Source: an uncultured Marvinbryantia sp.
GTDB lineage: Bacteria > Bacillota > Clostridia > Lachnospirales > Lachnospiraceae
Reading direction: 5' to 3'
DNA length: 6,651 nt
Assembly (NCBI GenBank): GCA_934394985.1
Contig: CAKRRF010000072.1
Span: forward strand, 1 to 6,651
The notes under the pieces are model-generated. The model had not been told where the DNA came from. It was given only the letters and a program-made list of their open reading frames with translations, and did no database searches. How positions within the stretch are numbered: the first letter of the stretch is position 1; every line of letters starts with the position of its first letter. The position numbers and the translations under genes were made by a program. Positions 1-5,730 of the stretch are shown here, one piece after another.

Positions 1-78
1 AATATAGGAAATGCCTGCAGAGAGCAGACAAACAGAAAAGAGAGTAATTTCTGATAAGAAAATATTGAGTAAGAAAAC

Positions 79-103
79 ACGAGACCGCCATTGGCGGTCT
101 TGT
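79..103. terminator. GC-rich hairpin, possible intrinsic terminator
   Basis: Arms AGACCGCC (82-89) and GGCGGTCT (93-100) are perfect complements around a 3-nt loop, and the stem can be lengthened by a G-T and two further pairs to 79-103. Neither side has a clean T run: the plus strand continues with a T-rich but G-interrupted stretch, and the minus strand has TTTT only a few bases away. It may end a gene lying left of the window, and it bounds the repeat array that follows. The hairpin is plain in the sequence; its role as a terminator is an inference. Confidence 0.5.
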
Positions 104-143
104 TGTGGTTTAACATACAAACAAAAGCATTTTTTCGGGCTTT

Positions 144-496
144 ATGGGAAATCTATAGGAAAAAAGTATCTACAATGGCAATTTTTCTGGTGTTGCAGAT
201 ACAATCTATTGGGAGAAAGTATCTACAATAGTGATTTTAGGTTATTGCGGATGAATTTCATTGTAAGAAGGTATCTTTAAATCGAGAATTATATTAGTCA
301 AGATGAATTTATGTGTGATAATAAGTTTAACAGTATCTTAAAGTCTAAATAAATGTAAATTGAAGATGTAATCGGTTGTAAAAAAGTATCTTCGGATATA
401 GAATTACATAAAGAGAAGATATATTAGTGTCCCAAATGTATCTGTGATAACTGAAAAAAAGAAAATTAAGATGCATTAGATAATAAAAATACATCT
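144..496. repeat. Degenerate ~52-bp tandem array of phased inverted-repeat sites
   Basis: The hexamer GTATCT occurs exactly at 166, 219, 271, 333, 386 and 438, with a variant ACATCT at 491. Steps are 53, 52, 62, 53, 52 and 53 bp. A roughly inverted partner, AGATRN, starts at 197, 249 (GGATGA), 301, 364, 417 and 469, always 21-22 bp before the next GTATCT (32 bp in one unit). Each site is therefore about 28 bp, beginning AGATGNAAT and ending AAAGTATCT, with 24-25 bp between sites. The first site (144-171) keeps its right half and an inner AATCTAT but lacks the AGAT half. Intervening stretches also resemble one another in places: those after 171 and 224 share ACAATnG, an ATTTT block and a final TTGC. 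The array is thus a decayed tandem repeat rather than repeats with unique spacers. It fills the gap upstream of the truncated chromate-transporter gene and stops 8 bp before its ribosome site. I do not recognise the family. A cluster of binding sites for a DNA-binding protein is the simplest reading. Confidence 0.8.
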
Positions 497-516
497 GTAA
501 TAGTGGAGGATGCAAA

Positions 517-795
517 ATGAAAGAAGAAGCTAAGGGCAAAGGAGATGTATTACGAAAGCTGTTTTTTTCATGTTTATATCTCAGCACATTTACATTTGGC
601 GGCGGTTATGTGATCGTGACGCTGATGAAAAAGAAATTTGTGGATGATTATCAATGGATTGACGAGAATGAAATGCTGGATCTGGTTGCAATTGCCCAAT
701 CTTCACCAGGGCCGATTGCAGTAAATGGAGCAATTGTTGTTGGCTATAAACTGGCGGGGATTATGAAACTGGGGCTTTCACTAATAAAAAAATGA
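517..795 (+). pseudogene. Chromate transporter (ChrA family), truncated after N-terminal part
   Basis: The product resembles the N-terminal half of the short ChrA-type chromate/anion transporters of Firmicutes, membrane proteins of about 180-200 residues that usually act as pairs. The family signature FTFGGGY is at residues 25-31, followed by a W-containing loop (DYQWIDENE) and AQSSPGPIAVN at 60-70, with GYKLAG at 76-81. From about residue 83 (near position 763) similarity stops and ten unrelated codons lead to a TGA at 793-795, inside the putP terminator hairpin. About half the protein is missing, so it is unlikely to transport anything. The start is well supported: GGAGG at 505-509 lies 7 nt before the ATG. 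No second transporter half follows. The gene looks like the survivor of a deletion whose right breakpoint lies next to putP's 3' end. Confidence 0.85.
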
Positions 796-825
796 TTCAA
801 GAATGCCCAAAGGCATTCTTGAATC
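786..825 (-). terminator. Intrinsic terminator of putP
   Basis: A perfect 14-bp stem (794-807 with 812-825) closes a 4-nt loop and, read on the minus strand, is followed directly by a seven-T run (plus-strand A run at 786-792). It begins 8 bp past the putP stop codon. There is no T run on the plus-strand side, so it works for putP only. The plus-strand remnant of the chromate transporter runs into its edge. Confidence 0.93.
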
Positions 826-832
826 GGTAAAC

Positions 833-2353
833 TCAATCAGCGTTTTTGCTGGTGCCCTGTTCAAAAATGGCAACCGCTCTTTCATTTGGTGCAGAAGTAA
901 GTTTTGCAACAATAATAGCTACTACAAGGCTTCCAAAGAATCCCGGAACAATTTCAAAGATACCCGTGGAAGCGGTCATACCAGTTAACAGCCAGCCCAG
1001 ATCGATCACAAATCCGGAGATGACACCGGCTACAGCACCCTGATAATTAAATCGTTTCCAGAACAGAGACAGCAGGATGGTAGGTCCGAAGGAGGCACCA
1101 AAGGCACCCCATGCATTTTCGACCATATCCATGATAGCCTGTGCACCGCTGCCCTTGGAATTAGCAATTACAAAAGCAATCAGTGAGAGAACAAGTACAA
1201 GTACACGTCCTACGAACAGGGTCTCTTTCTCGGTTGCTTTTTTGCGGAAGAAAGGCTTGTACAAGTCTGCAGTGAAGGAACTGGAGGCAACTAATAACTG
1301 GGAGTCTGCAGTGGAAATAGAGGCTGCAATGATAGCTGCCAGCAGCAGTCCACAGATACCAGCCGGGAAGAATCTACGTGCCATTGCAATGAAGACGAGC
1401 TTCTGATTTCCCTGAGTAAGCAGTTCAGCACCCATGACCATTCTTCCCAAATAAGCAATCATAACAGCGGAAAATAATGAAATGATTACCCATACAATTG
1501 CAACGATAGAAGATTTTTTAATCATGGAAGGTTTCTCGATGGACATGAAACGAACCAGGATATGTGGCATACCAAAGTATCCGAGTCCCCATCCGAGACC
1601 ACTGAGAATGTCCTGCCAGCTTGTATTGAAAATACCGCCGCCGAATGCACACTGTGTCACAGTTCCTGTGGCTGCATCAGTATATTCATATACAGTGGTA
1701 AGAGCGGTTGAATCTAACAGCGCTCTGTGTCCAAAGAAAACAACGATCGGTACAAGCATCAGAGCAAGCATCATCAACAATCCCTGGAAAAAGTCTGTCC
1801 AGCAGACCGCTGCAAATCCGCCAAAGAAAGTATAGGCAACGATGATCAGCAAGAATACAAACATAGCAATCTTTGGTGAAACATCAGGGAACAGAGTTGA
1901 AAATACGGAAGTACCGGCTACCAGCGCGGATGCTACATAAATGGTGTATGCAAACAGGAAAATCAGAGCGCATGCAAGCTGTAATGCTCTGGAACTTACT
2001 GCAAATCGGTTGGTAAGGTACTGCGGCAGTGTGATTGCATCATCTGCTGCCTTGGAAAAAGTACGAAGACGCTTTGCACAAAGAATCCAGTTGGCAGCAG
2101 TACCTAAGGCAAGCCCGATACCGATCCACATCTGTCCAAATCCAAATGCTAAAATAGATCCCGGGAGACCCATCAGCAGCCATGCGGACATATCTGATGC
2201 CTGCGCGGATAGTGCCGTTACCCATGGTCCCATGGATCGACCGCCCAGGAAAAAGTCCTCGGAGTTTTTGTTAGTGCCGTTAAAATAGAATACCAAAGCA
2301 ACGCCAAGTAAAATGACGAAGTAGGCAATGAAGGTAATGATTTCCCAATTCAT
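833..2353 (-). CDS. putP: Sodium/proline symporter PutP
   Basis: This is a 506-residue member of the sodium:solute symporter family (SSS, LeuT fold) that imports L-proline with sodium across the cytoplasmic membrane. It is full length compared with Escherichia coli PutP (about 502 residues), and blocks align by eye throughout. These include FFLGGRSMGPWVTALSA (34-50), ASDMSAWLLMGLPG (52-65), FFGGFAAVCWTD (176-187), GWGLGYFGMPHILVRFM (254-270), ISTADSQLL (346-354) and GAFGASFGP (416-424). D54 and S56 correspond to the sodium- and proline-site residues D55 and S57 of the E. coli protein, and S347/T348 to S340/T341 of the second sodium ligand set. Many hydrophobic segments fit the family's 13-helix layout. 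The start is supported by GGAGAGG about 10 nt upstream. The gene stands alone, with its own promoter-like sequence and terminator. No proline catabolic gene is nearby, so a role in nutrition versus osmoprotection cannot be settled here. Confidence 0.95.
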   Translation of the reverse strand: MNWEIITFIAYFVILLGVALVFYFNGTNKNSEDFFLGGRSMGPWVTALSAQASDMSAWLLMGLPGSILAFGFGQMWIGIGLALGTAANWILCAKRLRTFSKAADDAITLPQYLTNRFAVSSRALQLACALIFLFAYTIYVASALVAGTSVFSTLFPDVSPKIAMFVFLLIIVAYTFFGGFAAVCWTDFFQGLLMMLALMLVPIVVFFGHRALLDSTALTTVYEYTDAATGTVTQCAFGGGIFNTSWQDILSGLGWGLGYFGMPHILVRFMSIEKPSMIKKSSIVAIVWVIISLFSAVMIAYLGRMVMGAELLTQGNQKLVFIAMARRFFPAGICGLLLAAIIAASISTADSQLLVASSSFTADLYKPFFRKKATEKETLFVGRVLVLVLSLIAFVIANSKGSGAQAIMDMVENAWGAFGASFGPTILLSLFWKRFNYQGAVAGVISGFVIDLGWLLTGMTASTGIFEIVPGFFGSLVVAIIVAKLTSAPNERAVAIFEQGTSKNAD

Positions 2354-2399
2354 GATTGATTTCCTCTCCTTTAATAATTTAACACGTTGATTAACTATT

Positions 2400-2429
2400 A
2401 ACCTACAGCATTAAGGAGGATTTTGTCAA
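2400..2429 (-). promoter_or_regulatory. Candidate putP promoter
   Basis: On the minus strand a perfect -35 box TTGACA (2429 to 2424) is followed after 18 bp by TAGGTT (2405 to 2400), a poor -10 box. The putP start codon is about 45 bp further on. Between them are several GTTAA/TTAAC words (about 2375-2401) that could be an operator, but none forms a convincing long palindrome. The -35 is strong and the -10 uncertain. Confidence 0.5.
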
Positions 2430-2481
2430 TAGAATATGATAAATACATTACCTTCAACAAATAAAATATGAAGTTAAAGAA

Positions 2482-3111
2482 TCAGGATTTGCGGTAATAC
2501 AGATAAGAATAGATCGCTGGCAAAAGGCAGGGAACGATTGCAGCTACAAGCAGTATCCACATGTTTTGCAGTGGTGAGGTAAGGATCATAATGATTCCTC
2601 CGATTACCATACATTTTCCACCGAAGCGATGAGTGTGATACCAGTTATCAGGATCATTTAATGTCCATGGAATACGAAAACCAATCGTATAGTTTGGCTT
2701 TACTGTAGGGAGAAAATTTCCAAGAACAAGATAAAGAACTCCAATGAGGATCCCACATAGATAAGACATATTAAAATCATATCCTAAACTGTATCCGTAG
2801 ATTACAGTGGAGACAAACAAGGAAACCAACGGGCAGATCCATAATAGAACCTTGAATATTTTTTTATTAATATCTTTTGATTTGGGATCAATGTTTGTTG
2901 CGACCACACATACTAAATGAACTGCCAGCAGAATCAGAGGCAGGCCAAATACTGCAAAGGCTTTGGATGAATATCCGTCCGGCTGATTGTTTAGTCCAAA
3001 ATGTGTTGCAACAGAATCTGGTAATTGATTCCACAAAAACAGACCAATAAAGACTGGAAGCAGTGTTATAACGGATGTAAGTAAAAGTAATTTTTTATTT
3101 TGTTTGATCAT
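2482..3111 (-). CDS. sdpI: SdpI-like membrane immunity/signal protein
   Basis: This 209-residue integral membrane protein has the DUF1648 plus SdpI-family layout. Using residue numbers from the ATG at 3111, the DUF1648 block around LPDSVATHFGLNNQPDGY (30-47) follows a first membrane segment. Further segments lie near 52-73, 88-108, 117-133, 168-180 and 187-207. The SdpI signature is seen as GNFLPTVKPNYTIGFRIPW (131-149) and then a DPDNWYHTHRFGG stretch (153-165). In Bacillus subtilis, SdpI protects against the toxin SdpC and, when toxin is bound, holds the repressor SdpR at the membrane. That function is carried over here by homology and by the adjacent sdpR. A second in-frame ATG exists at 3117, but GGAGG at 3124-3120 sits only 2 nt from it and 8 nt from the ATG at 3111, so the later start is preferred. 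The gene overlaps sdpR by 17 bp, which suggests translational coupling. No sdpABC toxin genes are in the window, and some homologues may not be immunity proteins. Confidence 0.88.
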   Translation of the reverse strand: MIKQNKKLLLLTSVITLLPVFIGLFLWNQLPDSVATHFGLNNQPDGYSSKAFAVFGLPLILLAVHLVCVVATNIDPKSKDINKKIFKVLLWICPLVSLFVSTVIYGYSLGYDFNMSYLCGILIGVLYLVLGNFLPTVKPNYTIGFRIPWTLNDPDNWYHTHRFGGKCMVIGGIIMILTSPLQNMWILLVAAIVPCLLPAIYSYLYYRKS

Positions 3112-3385
3112 AATCATTCCCTCCTTTTAATTCACTGATCCATAAGAGGATTTCCTCGAGTACGGTAGCATTGAGTTCGTAATAGATAAATTTTCCTTCT
3201 CGTTCGTTACGAATCAGATCTGCATCTTTTAAAACAGACAGATGACGAGAAATGGCGGCACCGGAAATAGAAAAATGATTGCTGATCTCGCCGGCTGATA
3301 ATCGAGACTGTTTGAGAAGGTTAAGTATTTCACGTCTTGTAGGATCGGCAAGGGCGTGAAGAGTGTCCTGCATACCCAAAGTCAT
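3095..3385 (-). CDS. sdpR: ArsR-family autorepressor, SdpR type
   Basis: This is a 96-residue winged-helix DNA-binding protein of the ArsR/SmtB family. The N-terminal ADPTRREILNLL (13-24) is the usual family opening. The helix-turn-helix spans about 30-57 with recognition helix SGAAISRHLSVLKDADL (41-57), and the wing is the REGKFIYYELN stretch (62-72). There is no cysteine metal site, so it is not a metal sensor. The pattern fits B. subtilis SdpR, including a C-terminal LLWISEL helix. It probably represses its own operon by binding the palindrome at 3392-3424, with release when the partner SdpI sequesters it. The ATG at 3385 has a purine-rich AAGGGGG just upstream. An internal ATG at 3373 would match the length of B. 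subtilis SdpR more closely but has its ribosome site 13 nt away, so the true start is slightly uncertain. Confidence 0.9.
   Translation of the reverse strand: MTLGMQDTLHALADPTRREILNLLKQSRLSAGEISNHFSISGAAISRHLSVLKDADLIRNEREGKFIYYELNATVLEEILLWISELKGGNDYDQTK
3120..3124 (-). promoter_or_regulatory. Ribosome-binding site deciding the sdpI start
   Basis: AAAGGAGGG on the minus strand, inside the sdpR coding region. The core GGAGG is 8 nt from the ATG at 3111 but only 2 nt from the ATG at 3117, which favours the shorter protein. Confidence 0.75.
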
Positions 3386-3391
3386 TCCCCC

Positions 3392-3424
3392 TTCATTTAA
3401 TATTTAACTTAAATGTTAAATGAA
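3392..3424. promoter_or_regulatory. 33-bp palindromic operator of the sdpRI operon
   Basis: The left arm TTCATTTAATATTTAA (3392-3407) and right arm TTAAATGTTAAATGAA (3409-3424) are complementary around a central C at 3408, with a single mismatch (T3401 against G3415). The core ATTTAACTTAAAT has the AT-rich dyad form typical of ArsR-family operators. It covers the expected transcription start and touches the -10 box of the minus-strand promoter, which is ideal for autorepression by SdpR. The assignment to SdpR is inferred from position and symmetry. Confidence 0.85.
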
Positions 3425-3866
3425 TTATAACACAACATTTCTTGTTGTCAAGAGTTCCCCGGTTTATTCTGATGTTTGTGGAAAAGTGTACAAAAACGGG
3501 ATAGAATTATATGGAAAAGCGGAAATGTTTGTAAAGGAAGATGAGGCAGAAACACTCGAAATTGTTCTGAAAGACCATGCCAGCGGATTACGTGCTCATC
3601 TTCTTTATGGTGTATTTCCACAGCTTGATGTGATCACAAGAGCAGTACGTCTGGAAAATACAGGTACCGCACCGGTCACAGTAAAAAGCAATGTCCATGG
3701 AGATGGACTATGAATACAGAGAACTGGATGCGATATGAAATATGAAGACATTGCTACCGGCAAGGTGTATACAGGTGCGGCACTTATGAAAGCGGGTCTG
3801 CCATTACCGTTGACAACAGGCGATTACCAGCCAATCAAATTTACATTCAGGGCAGTTGAAAAATAA
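3420..3866 (+). pseudogene. GH36 alpha-galactosidase remnant (N- and C-terminal scraps joined)
   Basis: Intact GH36 alpha-galactosidases are about 700-750 residues; here fewer than 150 codons remain, in three pieces. Codons from 3420 to 3713 encode part of the N-terminal beta-sandwich domain, recognised by EDEAETLEIVLKD, LLYGVFPQLDVITRAVRLEN and TGTAPVTV. A frame change then gives DYEYRELD (about 3706-3729), a plausible continuation of the same domain, ending at a TGA at 3736-3738. From 3735 a third piece reads YEDIATGKVYTGAALM and GLPLPLTTGDYQPIKF to a TAA at 3864-3866, the C-terminal end of the enzyme. The whole catalytic TIM barrel is missing, as are the first residues, because a stop codon lies just upstream at 3417-3419. 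The apparent ATG at 3420 falls within the sdpR operator and is probably accidental. The gene is dead. Assignment rests on motif recall without alignment. Confidence 0.8.
3424..3451 (-). promoter_or_regulatory. Consensus promoter of sdpRI
   Basis: On the minus strand a perfect -35 TTGACA (3451 to 3446) is followed after 16 bp by a perfect -10 TATAAT (3429 to 3424), preceded by TG at the extended -10 position. Transcription would start near 3417, within the 33-bp palindrome. Such a strong promoter suits a tightly repressed operon. It lies at the very edge of the GH36 remnant that starts on the opposite strand. Confidence 0.9.
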
Positions 3867-3924
3867 GTTGAAACGCAAAAAAGATTGAAAAAATTTACGG
3901 ATGTGGAAGGCTGCATAGAATTGA

Positions 3925-3954
3925 TTGCACAATTCCTTGTAAAGTGTGTATAAT
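3925..3954 (+). promoter_or_regulatory. Candidate promoter of gldA
   Basis: A perfect -10 box TATAAT (3949-3954) is preceded by TGTG and, 18 bp further up, by TTGCAC (3925-3930), a weak -35 matching only TTG. The resulting leader to the ATG at 4011 would be about 50 nt. Only the -10 is strong. Confidence 0.6.
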
Positions 3955-4010
3955 AGGGGTGGGAAACCAGTAAAAAGTGTAACAATAGAAACGTAGAAAG
4001 GAGAATCTCA

Positions 4011-5111
4011 ATGGCAAAAATCTTAATCAGCCCTTCCAAATATGTGCAGGGCGCAGGAGAAATGAAAAACATCGGCAAATATGCCGCAGCAGCAGGAAAA
4101 AAAGCACTGGTTCTGATCAGCCAGGGTGGTTATAAGAGAATCGGCAAAATGATCGAAGATAGTTTTGCTGAAAATAACTGTGAACTTGTTTTTGATTATT
4201 TCAATGGTGAATGCAGTACCAATGAAATCAACAGACTGCTGAAAGTAGTTAAAGACAACGGCTGTGATCTTACAATTGGTATTGGCGGCGGCAAGATTTT
4301 TGATACAGCAAAAGCTGTTGCGCATTATGCCGGAACACAGGTGTTCATCTGTCCGACGATCGCGTCCACAGATGCTCCTTGCAGTGCTTTGTCTGTAATC
4401 TATACGGATGAGGGCGTTTTTGAAAAATATTTATTCCTTCCGGCTAATCCAAATCTTGTTATGATGGATACAGAGATCATTGCAAAATCTCCAGTCAGAC
4501 TTACGGTAGCCGGTATGGGAGATGCGCTTGCAACTTATTTTGAGGCAAGAGCATGCCAGAGAAGTGAAGCAACTTCCTGCGCAGGTGGAAACACAACAGG
4601 TGCTGCAATGGCACTGGCAGAGCTTTGCTTTGATACCCTGATGGAAGAAGGCGTGAAAGCTAAAATTGCTCTGGAGGCAGGCGTATGTACTCCGGCAGTG
4701 GAAAAGATCATTGAGGCAAATACTCTGCTTTCCGGAATTGGATTTGAAAGTGCCGGACTTGCAGGAGCTCATGCAATCCACAATGGCCTGACAGTTCTGG
4801 AAGAGTGCCATCATATGTATCATGGTGAAAAGGTTGCATTTGGAACTCTGGCACAGCTGGTACTGGAAAATGTCCCACACGAAGAATTGGAAGAAATTAT
4901 TATGTGGTGTATAGAAGTGGGACTTCCGGTCACACTTGAAGAACTTGGAGCAGGTAACGTAACAGATGAGCAGCTTATGGAAGTTGCAAAGGCTGCAAGT
5001 GCAGAAGGTGATACTCTCCAGAATATGCCATTTACAGTTACACCGGAGAGTGTATTTGCAGCGATCAAGGCAGCAGATGCATATGGCAGATATTATCTTG
5101 GAGAAGAATAA
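4011..5111 (+). CDS. gldA: Glycerol dehydrogenase, zinc-dependent (GldA family)
   Basis: This 366-residue enzyme belongs to the iron/zinc polyol dehydrogenase family and would oxidise glycerol to dihydroxyacetone with NAD+ in the cytoplasm. The N-terminal nucleotide-binding domain carries IGIGGGKIFDTAKAVA (89-104), and the CPTIASTDAPCSALSVIY stretch (114-131) is typical of GldA. The C-terminal helical domain supplies the metal ligands: D171 in GMGDALATYFEAR, H254 in AGAHAIHNGL and H271 in MYHGEKVAFG. These match the Asp-His-His triad known for GldA. Length is as expected (about 360-370). AAAGGAG (3997-4003) lies 7 nt before the ATG. The gene is monocistronic, with its own promoter and terminator. 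No dihydroxyacetone kinase or glycerol transporter is in view, so whether it serves glycerol use or NAD+ regeneration is open, and a related polyol may be the real substrate. Confidence 0.93.
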   Translation: MAKILISPSKYVQGAGEMKNIGKYAAAAGKKALVLISQGGYKRIGKMIEDSFAENNCELVFDYFNGECSTNEINRLLKVVKDNGCDLTIGIGGGKIFDTAKAVAHYAGTQVFICPTIASTDAPCSALSVIYTDEGVFEKYLFLPANPNLVMMDTEIIAKSPVRLTVAGMGDALATYFEARACQRSEATSCAGGNTTGAAMALAELCFDTLMEEGVKAKIALEAGVCTPAVEKIIEANTLLSGIGFESAGLAGAHAIHNGLTVLEECHHMYHGEKVAFGTLAQLVLENVPHEELEEIIMWCIEVGLPVTLEELGAGNVTDEQLMEVAKAASAEGDTLQNMPFTVTPESVFAAIKAADAYGRYYLGEE

Positions 5112-5149
5112 AGAATCATTGCATAAATAATATTGAGAGTAAAATGTAA

Positions 5150-5200
5150 AGATTCAGAGAGAAAACAAGAGAGAAAATGTGTTCTCTCTGATTCTTTTAT
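5150..5200 (+). terminator. Intrinsic terminator of gldA
   Basis: The arms CAGAGAGAA (5155-5163) and TTCTCTCTG (5182-5190) pair perfectly. The stem extends outward by five more positions with one T-T mismatch (5150-5154 with 5191-5195). A T-rich tail TTCTTTTAT follows. The loop is long (18 nt) and contains a second GAGAGAA copy that could pair instead. It sits about 40 bp past the gldA stop. Confidence 0.75.
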
Positions 5201-5219
5201 TGTAATGTTCACGATTTGA

Positions 5220-5534
5220 TATGAGAATTTTGTAGCAGAAGCGTTTGTGAAACAGGGACTTGGGCTGTATTATTATAAAAAAGAAAATGCTACTCTGGAA
5301 GAAGATTTCTTTGTAAGAACAAAGGATGAGCTAGTACCAGTAGAAGTGAAGGCAAACAGAAATCGTTCTAAGTCATTGAGGCAATTGATATCCAGTGATT
5401 CTTATAGTGATATCCATTGGGGAATAAAACTTGCAGATAGTAATGTAGGAATAGAAGACGGAATTTATGCGTTTCCATATTTCTGTACATTTCTATTAAA
5501 ACGATATCTCAAGGAAAAAAAGAACATGGAATAA
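5220..5534 (+). pseudogene. C-terminal remnant of a DUF4143-type AAA ATPase
   Basis: The open frame begins after a TGA at 5217-5219 with YENFVAEAFVKQG, which is recognisable as the middle of a DUF4143 domain. It continues with LYYYKKENATLEEDFFV, then ELVPVEVKA (a nuclease-like PVEVKA motif common in this family), KSLRQLI and a C-terminal stretch with IYAFPYFCTFLLKRYL. DUF4143 proteins are usually 400-450 residues, with an N-terminal P-loop ATPase domain; only about 104 residues survive and the whole ATPase part is absent. There is no ribosome site or start at the left edge; a GTG at 5247 is in frame but poorly placed. The similarity begins abruptly about 20 bp after the gldA terminator, suggesting that a deletion or rearrangement joined the two. 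The remnant has no frameshift or internal stop, so the truncation may be fairly recent. Confidence 0.78.
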
Positions 5535-5558
5535 AAGTGCCGGTCAGTAAGTTTAATT

Positions 5559-5580
5559 GTTTGGATTAGCAAACTTTTTT
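5559..5580 (+). terminator. Weak terminator-like hairpin
   Basis: A short stem GTTTG (5559-5563) with CAAAC (5570-5574) is followed by six T (5575-5580). The stem is only 5 bp and AT-rich, so it is a weak candidate terminator for the DUF4143 remnant, placed just upstream of the riboswitch. Confidence 0.35.
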
Positions 5581-5608
5581 GTAAAAGCTGTGATTAAAAA
5601 TAAAAATA

Positions 5609-5676
5609 ATTGGCAAAGCAGACGAAAGTCTGTGACGCAAAGCTACAGGGCCTGTAAAATGGCAGCCAGTTGCATA
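5609..5676 (+). ncRNA. Cyclic-di-GMP-I (GEMM-I) riboswitch aptamer
   Basis: The conserved GEMM-I blocks appear in order. GGCAAAGC (5612-5619) opens the aptamer. Stem P2 is CAGAC-GAAA-GTCTG (5619-5632), with the GNRA tetraloop that docks into P3. The hallmark GACGCAAAGCTA spans 5634-5645. Stem P3 contains TACAGGGCCTGTA (5644-5656), then ATGGCAGCC (5660-5668) and the closing GTTGC (5669-5673). The sequence follows the family consensus so closely that the assignment is secure. G5613 and C5673 look like the counterparts of the ligand-contacting G20 and C92 of the Vibrio cholerae Vc2 RNA, although that is a hand alignment. It would sense the second messenger cyclic di-GMP and control the downstream terminator and lipoprotein gene. 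Confidence 0.94.
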
Positions 5677-5688
5677 AGATGATGATGT

Positions 5689-5716
5689 GCACTGTCTGTC
5701 TGACAGTGCTTTTTTT
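5689..5716 (+). terminator. Riboswitch expression-platform terminator
   Basis: A perfect 8-bp stem GCACTGTC (5689-5696) with GACAGTGC (5702-5709), a 5-nt loop and seven T (5710-5716) form a classic intrinsic terminator 13 nt after the aptamer. Control is therefore most likely at transcription elongation. The 3' side of P1 (GCAT, 5672-5675) could pair imperfectly with ATGTGC (5685-5690) at the terminator base. That pairing would act as a weak antiterminator and make this an OFF switch, but the direction is not proven by the sequence. Confidence 0.9.
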
Positions 5717-5730
5717 GAGGAATGACTTAT

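Noticed and set aside
11..280. 89-codon open frame at the left end
   Set aside because: It runs through the terminator-like hairpin and three repeat units, has no ribosome site, and resembles no protein I know.
144..496. CRISPR-like array (28-bp repeats with 24-25 bp intervals)
   Set aside because: The repeats are strongly degenerate, one has a 10-bp insertion, the intervals resemble each other, and no cas gene is in the window. It fits a decayed tandem repeat instead.
450..516. Promoter of the chromate-transporter remnant
   Set aside because: GATAAT at 479-484 resembles a -10 box, but no -35 hexamer lies at a suitable distance, so I do not annotate it.
1941..2288. Open frames opposite putP on the plus strand
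   Set aside because: They are shadows of a well-conserved membrane-protein gene, with no ribosome sites and no family motifs.
2420..2481. Terminator after sdpI
   Set aside because: Only a 5-bp CTTCA/TGAAG stem with a 12-nt loop and no T run is present. Read-through into putP is possible but not shown.
4431..4880. 149-codon minus-strand frame opposite gldA
   Set aside because: It is cysteine-rich low-complexity translation antisense to a clear enzyme gene, without start signals.
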